Source: Geodermatophilaceae bacterium
GTDB lineage: Bacteria > Actinomycetota > Actinomycetes > Mycobacteriales > Geodermatophilaceae
DNA length: 12,372 bases
Reading direction: 5' to 3'
Assembly (NCBI GenBank): GCA_013811805.1
Contig: JACCUM010000540.1
Span: 1-12,372 of the forward strand
Positions within the stretch are counted from its first letter, which is position 1. Every line of letters begins with the position of its first letter. Of this stretch, positions 6,550-12,372 are shown one piece after another. The notes under the pieces were generated by a model. That model was not told the origin of the DNA and did not search any database. It worked only from the letters and a program-made list of their open reading frames with translations. Position numbers and translations under genes: made by a program.

Positions 6550-7719
6550 GTGAGTCGACCCCAGCCGGACAGCACCGAGTCGGTGCTGCAGCGCGGAGAC
6601 ACCGGCGCCGGAGTGGCCGACGTCCGGGAGATCCTCACCCAACTCGGCTTGCTCCGCGAGCCCGGCCATCGCGCGCCCACCGATGTCCACAGCGCGGAGT
6701 ACGACGATGCCGTAGAACTCGCCGTACGGCATTTCCAGCAGGTACGTGGACTGTCGGTCGACGGCATCGTCGGCCGGGAGACCTATGACGCGATGACCTC
6801 GGCGCGCTGGCGGTTCGGGGACCGGCTGCTGCAGCACTCGGTCAACCGGCCGCTGCACGGCGACGACGTGATGACCCTGCAGGAACGGCTGATCGGGCTG
6901 GGGTACGACGCCGGCAAGCCGGATGCGATCTTCGGGGTGGCCACGGCGCGGGCGCTGCGCAGCTTCCAGGCCGACTACGGGCTGATCGCGGACGGCACCT
7001 GCGGCCCGGCAACCATCCGCGCCCTGCACCAGCTCAGCCGGGGAGTCAGCGGTGGACGCCCTCAGCTGCTCCGGCAGGAAGCCGCCCTTGTCACCTCCGG
7101 ACCGCACCTGTTCGGGAAGCGCGTGGTCATCGATCCTGGGCACGGCGGTCCGGACAAGGGCCATGTGCTCGGGGAGACCACGGAATCCGATCTCACCTGG
7201 GACATCGCCTCCCGGATCGAGGGTCAGTTGGCCGCGGCCGGCGGTACGGCCTATCTCACCCGCGGTCGGCGCGGCAACCCGACCACGACCGAGCGGGCCG
7301 CGCTGGCCAACTCCACCGACGCTGACCTGCTGCTCACGCTGCATGTCGAGTCGCACCCCTCGCCGCATGCCCGTGGTGTCGCGACCTACTACTTCGGCAC
7401 CGGCTCAGGCTCCGGTCCGGGCTCCTCGGTCGGTGAGAACCTGGCCGGAATGCTGTGCCGGGAGGTGGTCTCGAGGACCGCGTTGCTCGACTGCGGCACC
7501 CACGCCAAGTCTTGGGATCTGCTGCGGCTCACCCGGATGCCGGCGGTCCGGCTGGACTGCGGCTACCTGTCGCACCCGGTCGACCGGCGGATGCTGCTCG
7601 ACGCCCGGTTTCGGAGCACGATCGCGCAGGCTGTGTTGGCTTCGATCCAGCGGCTCTACCTGCCCGAGGCCGACGATTTCGCGACCGGCGCCCTGGAGGT
7701 TCAGTCCCTGCGCCGCTGA
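6550..7719 (+). CDS. cwlM: CwlM-type amidase_3 protein (cytoplasmic regulator of peptidoglycan synthesis)
   Basis: The protein is 389 aa from GTG 6550 and has no signal peptide. Two peptidoglycan-binding type 1 domains (about 12-75 and 88-152, each with the DGxxGxxT-like turn) precede an N-acetylmuramoyl-L-alanine amidase_3 domain (about 188-380). The predicted zinc ligands H198 (DPGHGG), E212 and H265 are present. The usual catalytic glutamate of the xVExGFxSN motif is replaced by Asp336 (RLDCGYLS). Mycobacterial CwlM is cytoplasmic, is phosphorylated by PknB and activates MurA rather than cutting peptidoglycan. The missing signal peptide and altered acid here suit that regulatory role. Its place after trxA is the standard actinobacterial position. 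With the pseudokinase upstream, the window holds two proteins of the PknB-controlled wall-synthesis circuit. Confidence 0.9.
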   Translation: MSRPQPDSTESVLQRGDTGAGVADVREILTQLGLLREPGHRAPTDVHSAEYDDAVELAVRHFQQVRGLSVDGIVGRETYDAMTSARWRFGDRLLQHSVNRPLHGDDVMTLQERLIGLGYDAGKPDAIFGVATARALRSFQADYGLIADGTCGPATIRALHQLSRGVSGGRPQLLRQEAALVTSGPHLFGKRVVIDPGHGGPDKGHVLGETTESDLTWDIASRIEGQLAAAGGTAYLTRGRRGNPTTTERAALANSTDADLLLTLHVESHPSPHARGVATYYFGTGSGSGPGSSVGENLAGMLCREVVSRTALLDCGTHAKSWDLLRLTRMPAVRLDCGYLSHPVDRRMLLDARFRSTIAQAVLASIQRLYLPEADDFATGALEVQSLRR

Positions 7720-7734
7720 GTTCTCCCCCACACG

Positions 7735-7798
7735 GACTTTCTCCGGATTGAGTGCGATCTGCCGGAGCCCAGATGTGACTTTCTCCGGATTAAGTGCG
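7735..7798 (+). repeat. Pair of 22-bp direct repeats after cwlM
   Basis: Copies at 7735-7756 and 7777-7798 differ at a single base (core TTTCTCCGGATT, then G or A, then AGTGCG). Their starts are 42 bp apart, four helical turns. The 20-bp spacer carries an ATCTG/CAGAT inverted repeat. CTCCGG of the first copy can also pair with CCGGAG at 7762-7767. The pair sits between the cwlM stop and the presumed helD promoter. I know no named element with this sequence. Confidence 0.85.
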
Positions 7799-7849
7799 CT
7801 CAGATGCCCAGGCCCGACCGCCCTCCGACGTGACCGGATCCGCAGTTCG

Positions 7850-7855
7850 TACGAT
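7850..7855 (+). promoter_or_regulatory. Possible -10 element for helD
   Basis: TACGAT matches TANNNT and lies about 90 nt before the annotated helD start. No good -35 is at the right distance. I saw no long palindrome like the rifamycin-associated element that precedes some Streptomyces helR genes. Confidence 0.25.
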
Positions 7856-7944
7856 GGAGGACCCTCTCGCGAGCCGTCACCGCCATGGTGACCAGGAAGT
7901 GAGCAGCCGCCATCGACGACGTACGCGCGAGCCTGGGCTCTGCG

Positions 7945-10224
7945 GTGGCCCCGTCCGGGTGGACCCGGGATGAGTTGGCCGTCGAGCAGGCCTACATCAC
8001 CGCTTTGTACCGACGCGTCGACGAGTTGCGGGCCCGGGCGCGCAGCGACCTGTCCGACGTACGGCTGCAACGGGTTTCCGGCCTGACCCATCAGGGTCGC
8101 TCCGAACGGGACAGCCGGGCCAGCATGCTCGAGGACCGCGTCGCCCAACTCGACGGGATCGAGGAGGGCCTGTGTTTCGGCCGGATCGACCGCACCGACG
8201 ACGAACAGTTCTACATCGGCCGGATCGGAGTGGCCAGCCCCACCTATGACCGGCTGCTGGTCGATTGGCGCGCCCCGGCCGCGCGGCCGTTCTACGCCGC
8301 CACCCCGCGGGCGCCGCAGGGCGTCGTACGGCGCCGGCACATCCGGACCCGGCAGCGCCTGGTGCTCGGCATCGAAGACGACGTACTCGACCTGAACGCC
8401 GTCAGCGCGGCCGACCAGCGGCACCTGGCCGGAGAGGGGGCGCTGCTCGCGGCGCTGAATGCCGGCCGGACCGGTCACATGCGCGACATCGTCGCGACCA
8501 TCCAGGCCGAGCAGGACGCGGTGATCCGCTCCGGGCTCGACGGTCTGCTCGTCGTCGAAGGCGGCCCCGGCACGGGTAAGACGGCTGTCGCCCTGCACCG
8601 GGCGGCCTATCTCCTCTATGAGCACCGACTGCAGCTGGCCTCCCGGGGTGTGCTCGTCGTCGGCCCGGGCGATGTGTTCTTGCGCTACATCGAGCGGGTG
8701 CTGCCCAGCCTCGGCGAGACCGGCGTCCTGCTGTCGACCATCTCCGGGTTGTACCGTGGCGCGCGGGTCACCGCTGAGGAGCCCGACCCGGTGGCAGCGG
8801 TCAAGGGCGACCTACGGATGGCCGACGTACTCGGGCGCGCCATCCGGCTCCACCAGACGTTGCCCGAGCAGATCATCGAAGTCCGGTACGGCAGAACGAC
8901 TCTGGAGATCGAGCGCAGCGAGGTCGCGCGGTGCCGCGAGCGGGCCCGCCGATCGCGCCGGCCGCACAACCGGGCCCGGGCGGTGTTCCTTCGCGAGTTG
9001 CTCAACGGCTTGGTCCGACAGGTTGCCCGAGCCTTGGACCAGGACGTTCTCGACGCGGCGGCGCGTGAGGACCTGGTCAGCGAACTGCGGGAGCATGATC
9101 GCGTTGTCGCCGCCCTAGATGCGTTCTGGCCGGTCCTGACTCCCGAGGACGTCTTGAGGACCCTGCTCACCGACCCACAGGTACGTACCCGCGCCACCAG
9201 CCGGTTCGGCCCCGCAGAGCAACCCCTGTTGGGCCGCCCGGCTCAGCACGGCTGGACTGCCGCGGACATGCCGCTGCTGGACGAGCTCGCCGATCGACTC
9301 GGCTCGATCACACCGGCTGATCCGGCCGCCGTCGCCCGGCGGTCGGAGGAGGAGGCCGAGGAGGGGTACGCCGCAGCGATGCTCGACGAACTCGACCTCA
9401 TGGTTCCGGTCGATGCATCCGTGGTGGCCGCCCGATATCGGGGCACACCGACCCGGCAGACGGCGGCCGAGCGGGCCGGAAGCGATCAGGCCTGGGCCTA
9501 CGGGCACGTCATCGTCGACGAGGCACAGGAGTTGTCCCCGATGGCCTGGCGGATGCTGGCCCGGCGCTGCCCGAGCCGGTCGATGACCGTCGTCGGCGAC
9601 CTGGCTCAGGCCAGCGGTCCGTGCAGCCTCCGGAGCTGGGCCCAAGCGCTCGACCCGTACGCCCGCGGGCACTGGAGCCGGGTCGAACTCACCGTCAACT
9701 ACCGGACGCCGACCGAGATCATGGCCGTCGCGGCAGACGTGCTGCGGGTCGCCGATCCTCAGGCCCGGGCGCCCGAGGCGATCCGCTCCGTCGGGGAGCA
9801 GCCGCTCGCCGTGCCGGTGCGGTCCGCCGACCTGGCCACCGAAGTCGCCCGGTTGGCGGCGGAACAGGCTGCAGCCTTCGCCGCGGGTGGATCGGGTGGG
9901 ACCGTCGGGATCATCGTTGCGGGCGCTCACCTCCCCGACGTGGCTGCGGCGGTGAGCGAGGCGCTCCCCGGAGCCTCCACGTCCGGCCGGGCGAGCCTGG
10001 ACACCCCGGCCGTCGTGCTGACCCCCAGGACGACGAAGGGGCTGGAGTTCGACACGGTGATCGTGGTGGAACCCGCGGCGATCGTGACCGAGCGGGATCG
10101 CGGACAGCATGACCTCTACGTCGCCCTGTCCAGGGCCACTCAACGGTTGATCGTCGTGCACGCCGACCCGCTACCGGACGGCATGGTCGCCCTTCGTATC
10201 GCGGCGTCAGACATCCAACCGTGA
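7945..10224 (+). CDS. helD: HelD/HelR-family RNA polymerase-associated helicase (UvrD/Rep superfamily 1)
   Basis: The protein is 759 aa. Helicase motifs appear in order: Walker A GGPGTGKT (206-213), DEAQ (525-528), VGDLAQ (550-555), NYRT (585-588), KGLEFD (698-703) and YVALSRATQ (725-733). The N-terminus (about 8-60) is a helical, coiled-coil-like arm. The family segment VDWRAPAARPFYAATP and an Arg-rich region around 325-350 mark the HelD group rather than UvrD or PcrA. HelD proteins push an arm into the RNA polymerase secondary channel and use ATP to recycle stalled or drug-bound enzyme. Some actinobacterial HelR proteins thereby protect against rifamycins. Whether this one does cannot be told from sequence. 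The GTG 7945 start has no ribosome site. The frame is closed upstream by TGA 7900, so only ATC 7912 or CTG 7933 could lie further out. It is flanked upstream by the 22-bp repeats. Confidence 0.92.
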   Translation: MAPSGWTRDELAVEQAYITALYRRVDELRARARSDLSDVRLQRVSGLTHQGRSERDSRASMLEDRVAQLDGIEEGLCFGRIDRTDDEQFYIGRIGVASPTYDRLLVDWRAPAARPFYAATPRAPQGVVRRRHIRTRQRLVLGIEDDVLDLNAVSAADQRHLAGEGALLAALNAGRTGHMRDIVATIQAEQDAVIRSGLDGLLVVEGGPGTGKTAVALHRAAYLLYEHRLQLASRGVLVVGPGDVFLRYIERVLPSLGETGVLLSTISGLYRGARVTAEEPDPVAAVKGDLRMADVLGRAIRLHQTLPEQIIEVRYGRTTLEIERSEVARCRERARRSRRPHNRARAVFLRELLNGLVRQVARALDQDVLDAAAREDLVSELREHDRVVAALDAFWPVLTPEDVLRTLLTDPQVRTRATSRFGPAEQPLLGRPAQHGWTAADMPLLDELADRLGSITPADPAAVARRSEEEAEEGYAAAMLDELDLMVPVDASVVAARYRGTPTRQTAAERAGSDQAWAYGHVIVDEAQELSPMAWRMLARRCPSRSMTVVGDLAQASGPCSLRSWAQALDPYARGHWSRVELTVNYRTPTEIMAVAADVLRVADPQARAPEAIRSVGEQPLAVPVRSADLATEVARLAAEQAAAFAAGGSGGTVGIIVAGAHLPDVAAAVSEALPGASTSGRASLDTPAVVLTPRTTKGLEFDTVIVVEPAAIVTERDRGQHDLYVALSRATQRLIVVHADPLPDGMVALRIAASDIQP

Positions 10225-10250
10225 CGGCCGTCAGCACGCAGTAACCGTGC
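10222..10250. terminator. Weak bidirectional hairpin between helD and the convergent gene
   Basis: A 12-bp palindrome TGACGGCCGTCA (10222-10233) starts at the helD stop. It is followed by GCACG (10234-10238) and CGTGC (10246-10250), a 5-bp stem around a 7-nt loop. There is no T-tract. The two genes converge with a 46-nt gap, so some terminator is expected here. Confidence 0.3.
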
Positions 10251-10270
10251 GGGGGTCGCGATCGGGCCTG

Positions 10271-10906
10271 CTACTTGTGCAGGATGAGCTCGTCCATCGG
10301 CACCTCGATGTGCGCGCCCTGGGCAGCAAGCAGGTCAGCTCCGTGGTTTGTCCCCACGCAGACCCTGCTCGGGAAGTCGACACCGTGCGCCACGACGACT
10401 CCGGTGAAGTGCACGGTGTCGCCGGCACGCACCGCGTAGGGCGACTCACCGCTGCCGATCAGCTGAACCCAGACCCGGTCAGCGTCACTGATACCGACCC
10501 AGAAACCCTCATCCGCCGGGACTGACCACACGGGCACACCGCCTCCAACTGCTGGCTGTCCCACGTACTCGGCGAGGCTGCCGCCAGCCGCTTCCGCTTC
10601 GTTCAGAGGGAGCAGGGAGGTGCCGCCCGCGGTGAGGATCCAGTCGGATCCGGGGTTTCCCGGTGGCGCCTGCGTCGATGGGGAAGCCGGCGCCTTCGAG
10701 GCGGTCCCGAGACCAGCCGTCTCGGCGACCGTGACCCCGTCGCGGCTCGAGGCATCTGTGCAACGGTGCAGTGCGAACATCACGAGGACCAGGACAACCC
10801 CCGCCACGAGCGCCCTCAGGTCGCCGTCGTACCCGTACGCAGTGTGCTTGCGGTTGCTGCTGATCGGCTCGTGACGGCGGCTGGTGCCGCGGGTGGTTGT
10901 GGGCAT
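10271..10906 (-). CDS. Membrane-anchored protein of unknown function with an OB-like extracytoplasmic domain
   Basis: I chose ATG at 10906 (211 aa). The frame stays open to an ATG at 11071, but those 55 extra residues are Arg/Gly-rich and do not look like real protein, so the shorter form is preferred. Neither start has a good ribosome site. The product has a basic N-terminus, one membrane helix at about 30-46, a Pro/Ala/Ser/Gly linker (about 65-85) and a ~115-residue C-terminal beta-rich domain. That domain runs from LAEYVGQPAVGG through GFWVGI and RVWVQL to AGDTVHFTGVVVAHG, a strand pattern like an OB fold. I do not recognise a named family. The gene converges on helD and lies downstream of the GNAT gene on the same strand. 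It may be exported to the cell surface and bind a ligand there, but no function can be assigned. Confidence 0.68.
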   Translation of the reverse strand: MPTTTRGTSRRHEPISSNRKHTAYGYDGDLRALVAGVVLVLVMFALHRCTDASSRDGVTVAETAGLGTASKAPASPSTQAPPGNPGSDWILTAGGTSLLPLNEAEAAGGSLAEYVGQPAVGGGVPVWSVPADEGFWVGISDADRVWVQLIGSGESPYAVRAGDTVHFTGVVVAHGVDFPSRVCVGTNHGADLLAAQGAHIEVPMDELILHK

Positions 10907-11117
10907 CAGAACTCGTGGGTCGCAGCGGAGGGAGATCGGGCCGGGCTTGGGGCCATGGCGGTCTCCACTCCGAACCCCGCCGAGGACAGTGCGCCCACCC
11001 CGCAGCGTGTACGCCACCGATAGGACGGCGACAACGGGGTTTTGCTGGATCTCGTGACATAGGGTAGCCATGCGGTTTTCGACACCGCAACCCCAGGCGC
11101 CTCACGAATCACATCTG
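10907..11117 (-). other. Leader region of the OB-like membrane protein gene
   Basis: This 211-nt gap separates two minus-strand genes. Two weak minus-strand promoter candidates can be seen: TTGCGG-N18-TACCCT (complement of 11085-11090 and 11061-11066) and TTGTCG-N17-TACACG (complement of 11029-11034 and 11006-11011). Neither is convincing. No terminator with a T-tract follows the GNAT stop, so read-through is possible. Confidence 0.3.
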
Positions 11118-11615
11118 TCACCCGTCAACAGACGCAGCAAGTCTCTTGACGAGAAGTTCGTTGTCCTGGGTCTCGTTGTGCGGGGCGCCATCCTCGTCGT
11201 ACCAGGTATAAGCGATCTGGTCCCGTACGCCGGTCGGTCGGTATCCGAGCCGGTGGTAGAGCCTGGCCGCATCGGGGTTGTCTGCCGCTACACCGAGGCA
11301 CGCCTGAATGTGGCCGCCCGACCGGACCAGCTGTTCGGCCGCGGTGATCAGCGCGGCACCGACCCCGCTACCGCGTTCCCCGGGTCGGACCTGGAGATGA
11401 CGGATCTCGACACAACCGGGGTAGGCAGAGCTCGCGTTCGCGCCGACGCAACCATCCCACTTCACCATGGCCGACCCCAAGGGCATCGGGCCGCGCCAGG
11501 CCACGAGATAGGTCGCGGACCCGCGCTGCTGGACGGCGACGTGCGCCCCGTGCACATCGCTGCCCGGCGTCGGCCACTGCGCGCGCAACTGCACGAGGAC
11601 CTCCGCCGAGCACAC
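11118..11615 (-). CDS. GNAT-family N-acetyltransferase
   Basis: The protein is 165 aa from a GTG at 11615, with AAGGAG (complement of 11622-11627) 6 nt upstream, a clear start. The acetyl-CoA pyrophosphate-binding motif A appears as VRPGERGSGVGAALI, in the R/Q-x-x-G-x-G/A form, preceded by the strand EIRHLQV. Motif B is visible as AARLYHRLGYRPTG, where the LYHRLGY segment is characteristic. The N-terminal strand region is ordinary for the fold. Substrate is unknown. GNAT genes are commonly found at this spot in Actinobacteria, next to the aminotransferase and upstream of parA/parB. It is transcribed away from the aminotransferase, with a 270-nt divergent region carrying two long dyads, so both genes may share regulation. 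Confidence 0.88.
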   Translation of the reverse strand: MCSAEVLVQLRAQWPTPGSDVHGAHVAVQQRGSATYLVAWRGPMPLGSAMVKWDGCVGANASSAYPGCVEIRHLQVRPGERGSGVGAALITAAEQLVRSGGHIQACLGVAADNPDAARLYHRLGYRPTGVRDQIAYTWYDEDGAPHNETQDNELLVKRLAASVDG

Positions 11616-11700
11616 CCGGATCTCCTTCCGGCGAGCGTGACAGATCAGCCGTTACGCCTAAGCGTGTTCCCGGCTAAGCCTACTGGGCTCGGCGGCTGCA

Positions 11701-11753
11701 AGATCGTGAGCGCTTGAGGTGGAGCGACGCTGCACCCCGGGCGCTCATGATCT
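11701..11753. repeat. 53-bp imperfect dyad upstream of the GNAT gene
   Basis: Bases 11701-11726 pair with 11728-11753 around a single central A (11727). Of 26 positions, 21 are Watson-Crick, 3 are G-T/G-U and only 2 mismatch (11717:11737 and 11722:11732). The outer 13-bp arms (11701-11713 and 11741-11753) are nearly perfect. No T-tract follows on either strand. Possible identities are a palindromic repeat element, a cruciform-forming site or a structured leader on the GNAT mRNA. Confidence 0.75.
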
Positions 11754-11794
11754 CGGAGATCGCTGCAGATCCCAGCCACCGCCCCCTCTCCGGG

Positions 11795-11854
11795 ACGTTA
11801 TGCGCATAAGGTCCCGATTCCGCGGGGTGAATCCGGACGTTATGTGCATAACGT
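11795..11854. promoter_or_regulatory. Two operator-like palindromes forming a 60-bp nested dyad
   Basis: Palindrome 1 (11791-11816, centre 11803/11804) contains TTATGCGCATAA with 12 of 13 symmetric pairs. Palindrome 2 is ACGTTATGTGCATAACGT (11837-11854, centre 11845/11846). The centres are 42 bp apart, four helical turns. A GATTC/GAATC pair lies exactly midway, so the whole 11795-11854 is itself a dyad with 23 of 26 arm positions paired. Palindrome 2 abuts the -35 position of the aminotransferase promoter. A dimeric repressor bound at both sites is the simplest reading. I cannot name the regulator. Confidence 0.7.
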
Positions 11855-11873
11855 GCGGGCGGCGGGGCGTCCG

Positions 11874-11879
11874 TACACT
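11874..11879 (+). promoter_or_regulatory. -10 element for a leaderless aminotransferase transcript
   Basis: TACACT matches TANNNT. Seven nucleotides downstream is base 11886, the first base of the GTG start. There is no ribosome site, consistent with a leaderless mRNA. The -35 is poor (around 11851-11856) and adjoins palindrome 2, so the promoter may be weak or regulated. Confidence 0.5.
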
Positions 11880-11885
11880 TGCCGG

Positions 11886-12372
11886 GTGTCCGGCACCAGG
11901 CTCGATCCGTACTCCGACCGCTACGCCGCCCGTACCCACGGCATGACCGCGTCGGAGATCCGAGCCCTGTTCGCGGTTGTCAGCCGCCCGGAGGTTGTGT
12001 CTCTCGCCGGTGGAATGCCCGCGGTCACCGCACTGCCGCTGGATGCGGTCGGCTCCATGATCGGCGATCTGGTCAGCGGGCACGGGGCAGCGACACTGCA
12101 GTACGGCTCCGGGCAGGGTGACCCGCGGTTGCGTGAACGGATTTGCGACGTGATGGCCTTGGAAGGCATCGGGGTTGGCGACGACGCCGCGGCATCCCCG
12201 GACAACGTCGTGGTCACCGTCGGTTCGCAGCAGGGCCTGGATCTAGTCACCCGGGTGTTCTGCGACCCCGGCGACATCGTGCTCGCCGAAGCCCCTTCCT
12301 ACGTCGGCGCGCTCGGCGTCTTTCAGGCCTCGCAGGCCGAGGTACGCCACGTCGACATGGACGCCGACGGGC
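11886..12372 (+). CDS. PLP-dependent aminotransferase (class I/II fold), 5' part, runs off the window
   Basis: The frame is open from GTG 11886 to the window end (162 codons). Features of the fold type I aminotransferases related to 2-aminoadipate aminotransferase (LysN) and the MocR catalytic domain are visible: SLAGGMPAVTALP (39-51), LQYGSGQGDPRLRERI (71-86), the cofactor-phosphate segment TVGSQQGLDL (111-120) and the DPGDIVLAEAPSYVGAL stretch with its tyrosine. There is no winged-helix DNA-binding domain, so it is an enzyme rather than a MocR regulator. The PLP lysine lies beyond the window and substrate cannot be given. Alternative start ATG 11943 would cut off conserved N-terminal residues. 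In many Actinobacteria such a gene sits just before parB/parA at the origin. The upstream operator-like palindromes suggest repression. Confidence 0.88.
   Translation, partial: MSGTRLDPYSDRYAARTHGMTASEIRALFAVVSRPEVVSLAGGMPAVTALPLDAVGSMIGDLVSGHGAATLQYGSGQGDPRLRERICDVMALEGIGVGDDAAASPDNVVVTVGSQQGLDLVTRVFCDPGDIVLAEAPSYVGALGVFQASQAEVRHVDMDADG

Noticed and set aside
7735..7798. CRISPR-like repeat-spacer-repeat
   Set aside because: Only two copies, a 22-bp repeat and a 20-bp spacer, and no cas genes. It is too short and too few.
7405..8625. Long minus-strand ORF (406 aa) across the end of cwlM and start of helD
   Set aside because: It lies opposite two well-supported genes and its translation is Arg/Gly/Pro-rich with no domain, the usual shadow of high-GC coding DNA.
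9115..10161. Minus-strand ORF (348 aa) inside helD
   Set aside because: It is the antisense of conserved helicase motifs, has low-complexity composition and no recognisable domain.
10907..11071. 55-residue N-terminal extension of the OB-like membrane protein from ATG 11071
   Set aside because: The extension is Arg/Gly-rich without helix or signal character. The shorter start places a normal basic N-terminus before the membrane helix.
11616..11885. Replication origin or parS centromere site
   Set aside because: The neighbourhood suggests the origin is not far away, but I see no DnaA-box cluster and no TGTTTCACGTGAAACA-like parS here. The palindromes have a different sequence.

Overview
This is a high-GC actinobacterial chromosome segment carrying the conserved replication-origin-side cell-envelope and redox cluster: murJ (3' part), a MurJ-partner pseudokinase, an ECF sigma factor of the SigM type, its zinc-binding anti-sigma factor, trxB, trxA and cwlM. 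A helD-type RNA-polymerase-remodelling helicase follows, then a small membrane-anchored protein, a GNAT acetyltransferase and the 5' part of a PLP-dependent aminotransferase that runs off the window. The gene order, frequent GTG starts, apparently leaderless genes and sigma-type promoters fit Actinobacteria. The pseudokinase is a separate gene rather than fused to MurJ as in mycobacteria, which suggests a non-mycobacterial lineage. A Propionibacteriales-like host is an inference only.

Layout. 1-3219: lipid II flippase MurJ and its pseudokinase, co-directional with a 46-nt gap. 3281-4845: sigM and the anti-sigma gene, separated by a 248-nt region. That region holds a hairpin, two GGAAC-N17-CGT(C/G) promoter-like motifs and a 12-codon leader ORF whose stop overlaps the anti-sigma start. 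4947-6410: the thioredoxin system, preceded by an exact GGGAAT-N18-GTT disulfide-stress (SigR/SigH type) promoter. The trxB-trxA gap contains a 17-bp tandem repeat. 6471-6506: a strong intrinsic terminator. 6550-7719: cwlM, probably leaderless. 7735-7798: two near-identical 22-bp direct repeats 42 bp apart. 7945-10224: helD. 10271-10906 and 11118-11615: two minus-strand genes, the first convergent with helD. 11616-11885: a divergent intergenic region with two long imperfect dyads (53 and 60 bp), then the leaderless-looking aminotransferase start at 11886.

How it fits together. MurJ, the pseudokinase and CwlM are envelope-synthesis regulators: in mycobacteria the pseudokinase and CwlM are both PknB targets. 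SigM/anti-SigM and TrxB/TrxA respond to envelope and thiol stress. The helicase, the OB-like membrane protein and the repeats sit between cwlM and the GNAT/aminotransferase pair. They look like a lineage-specific addition to an otherwise conserved neighbourhood.

The most novel signals are non-coding: the tandem ECF promoters with a leader ORF before the anti-sigma gene, the nested dyads at 11701-11753 and 11795-11854, and the two short repeat families at 5961-6044 and 7735-7798.
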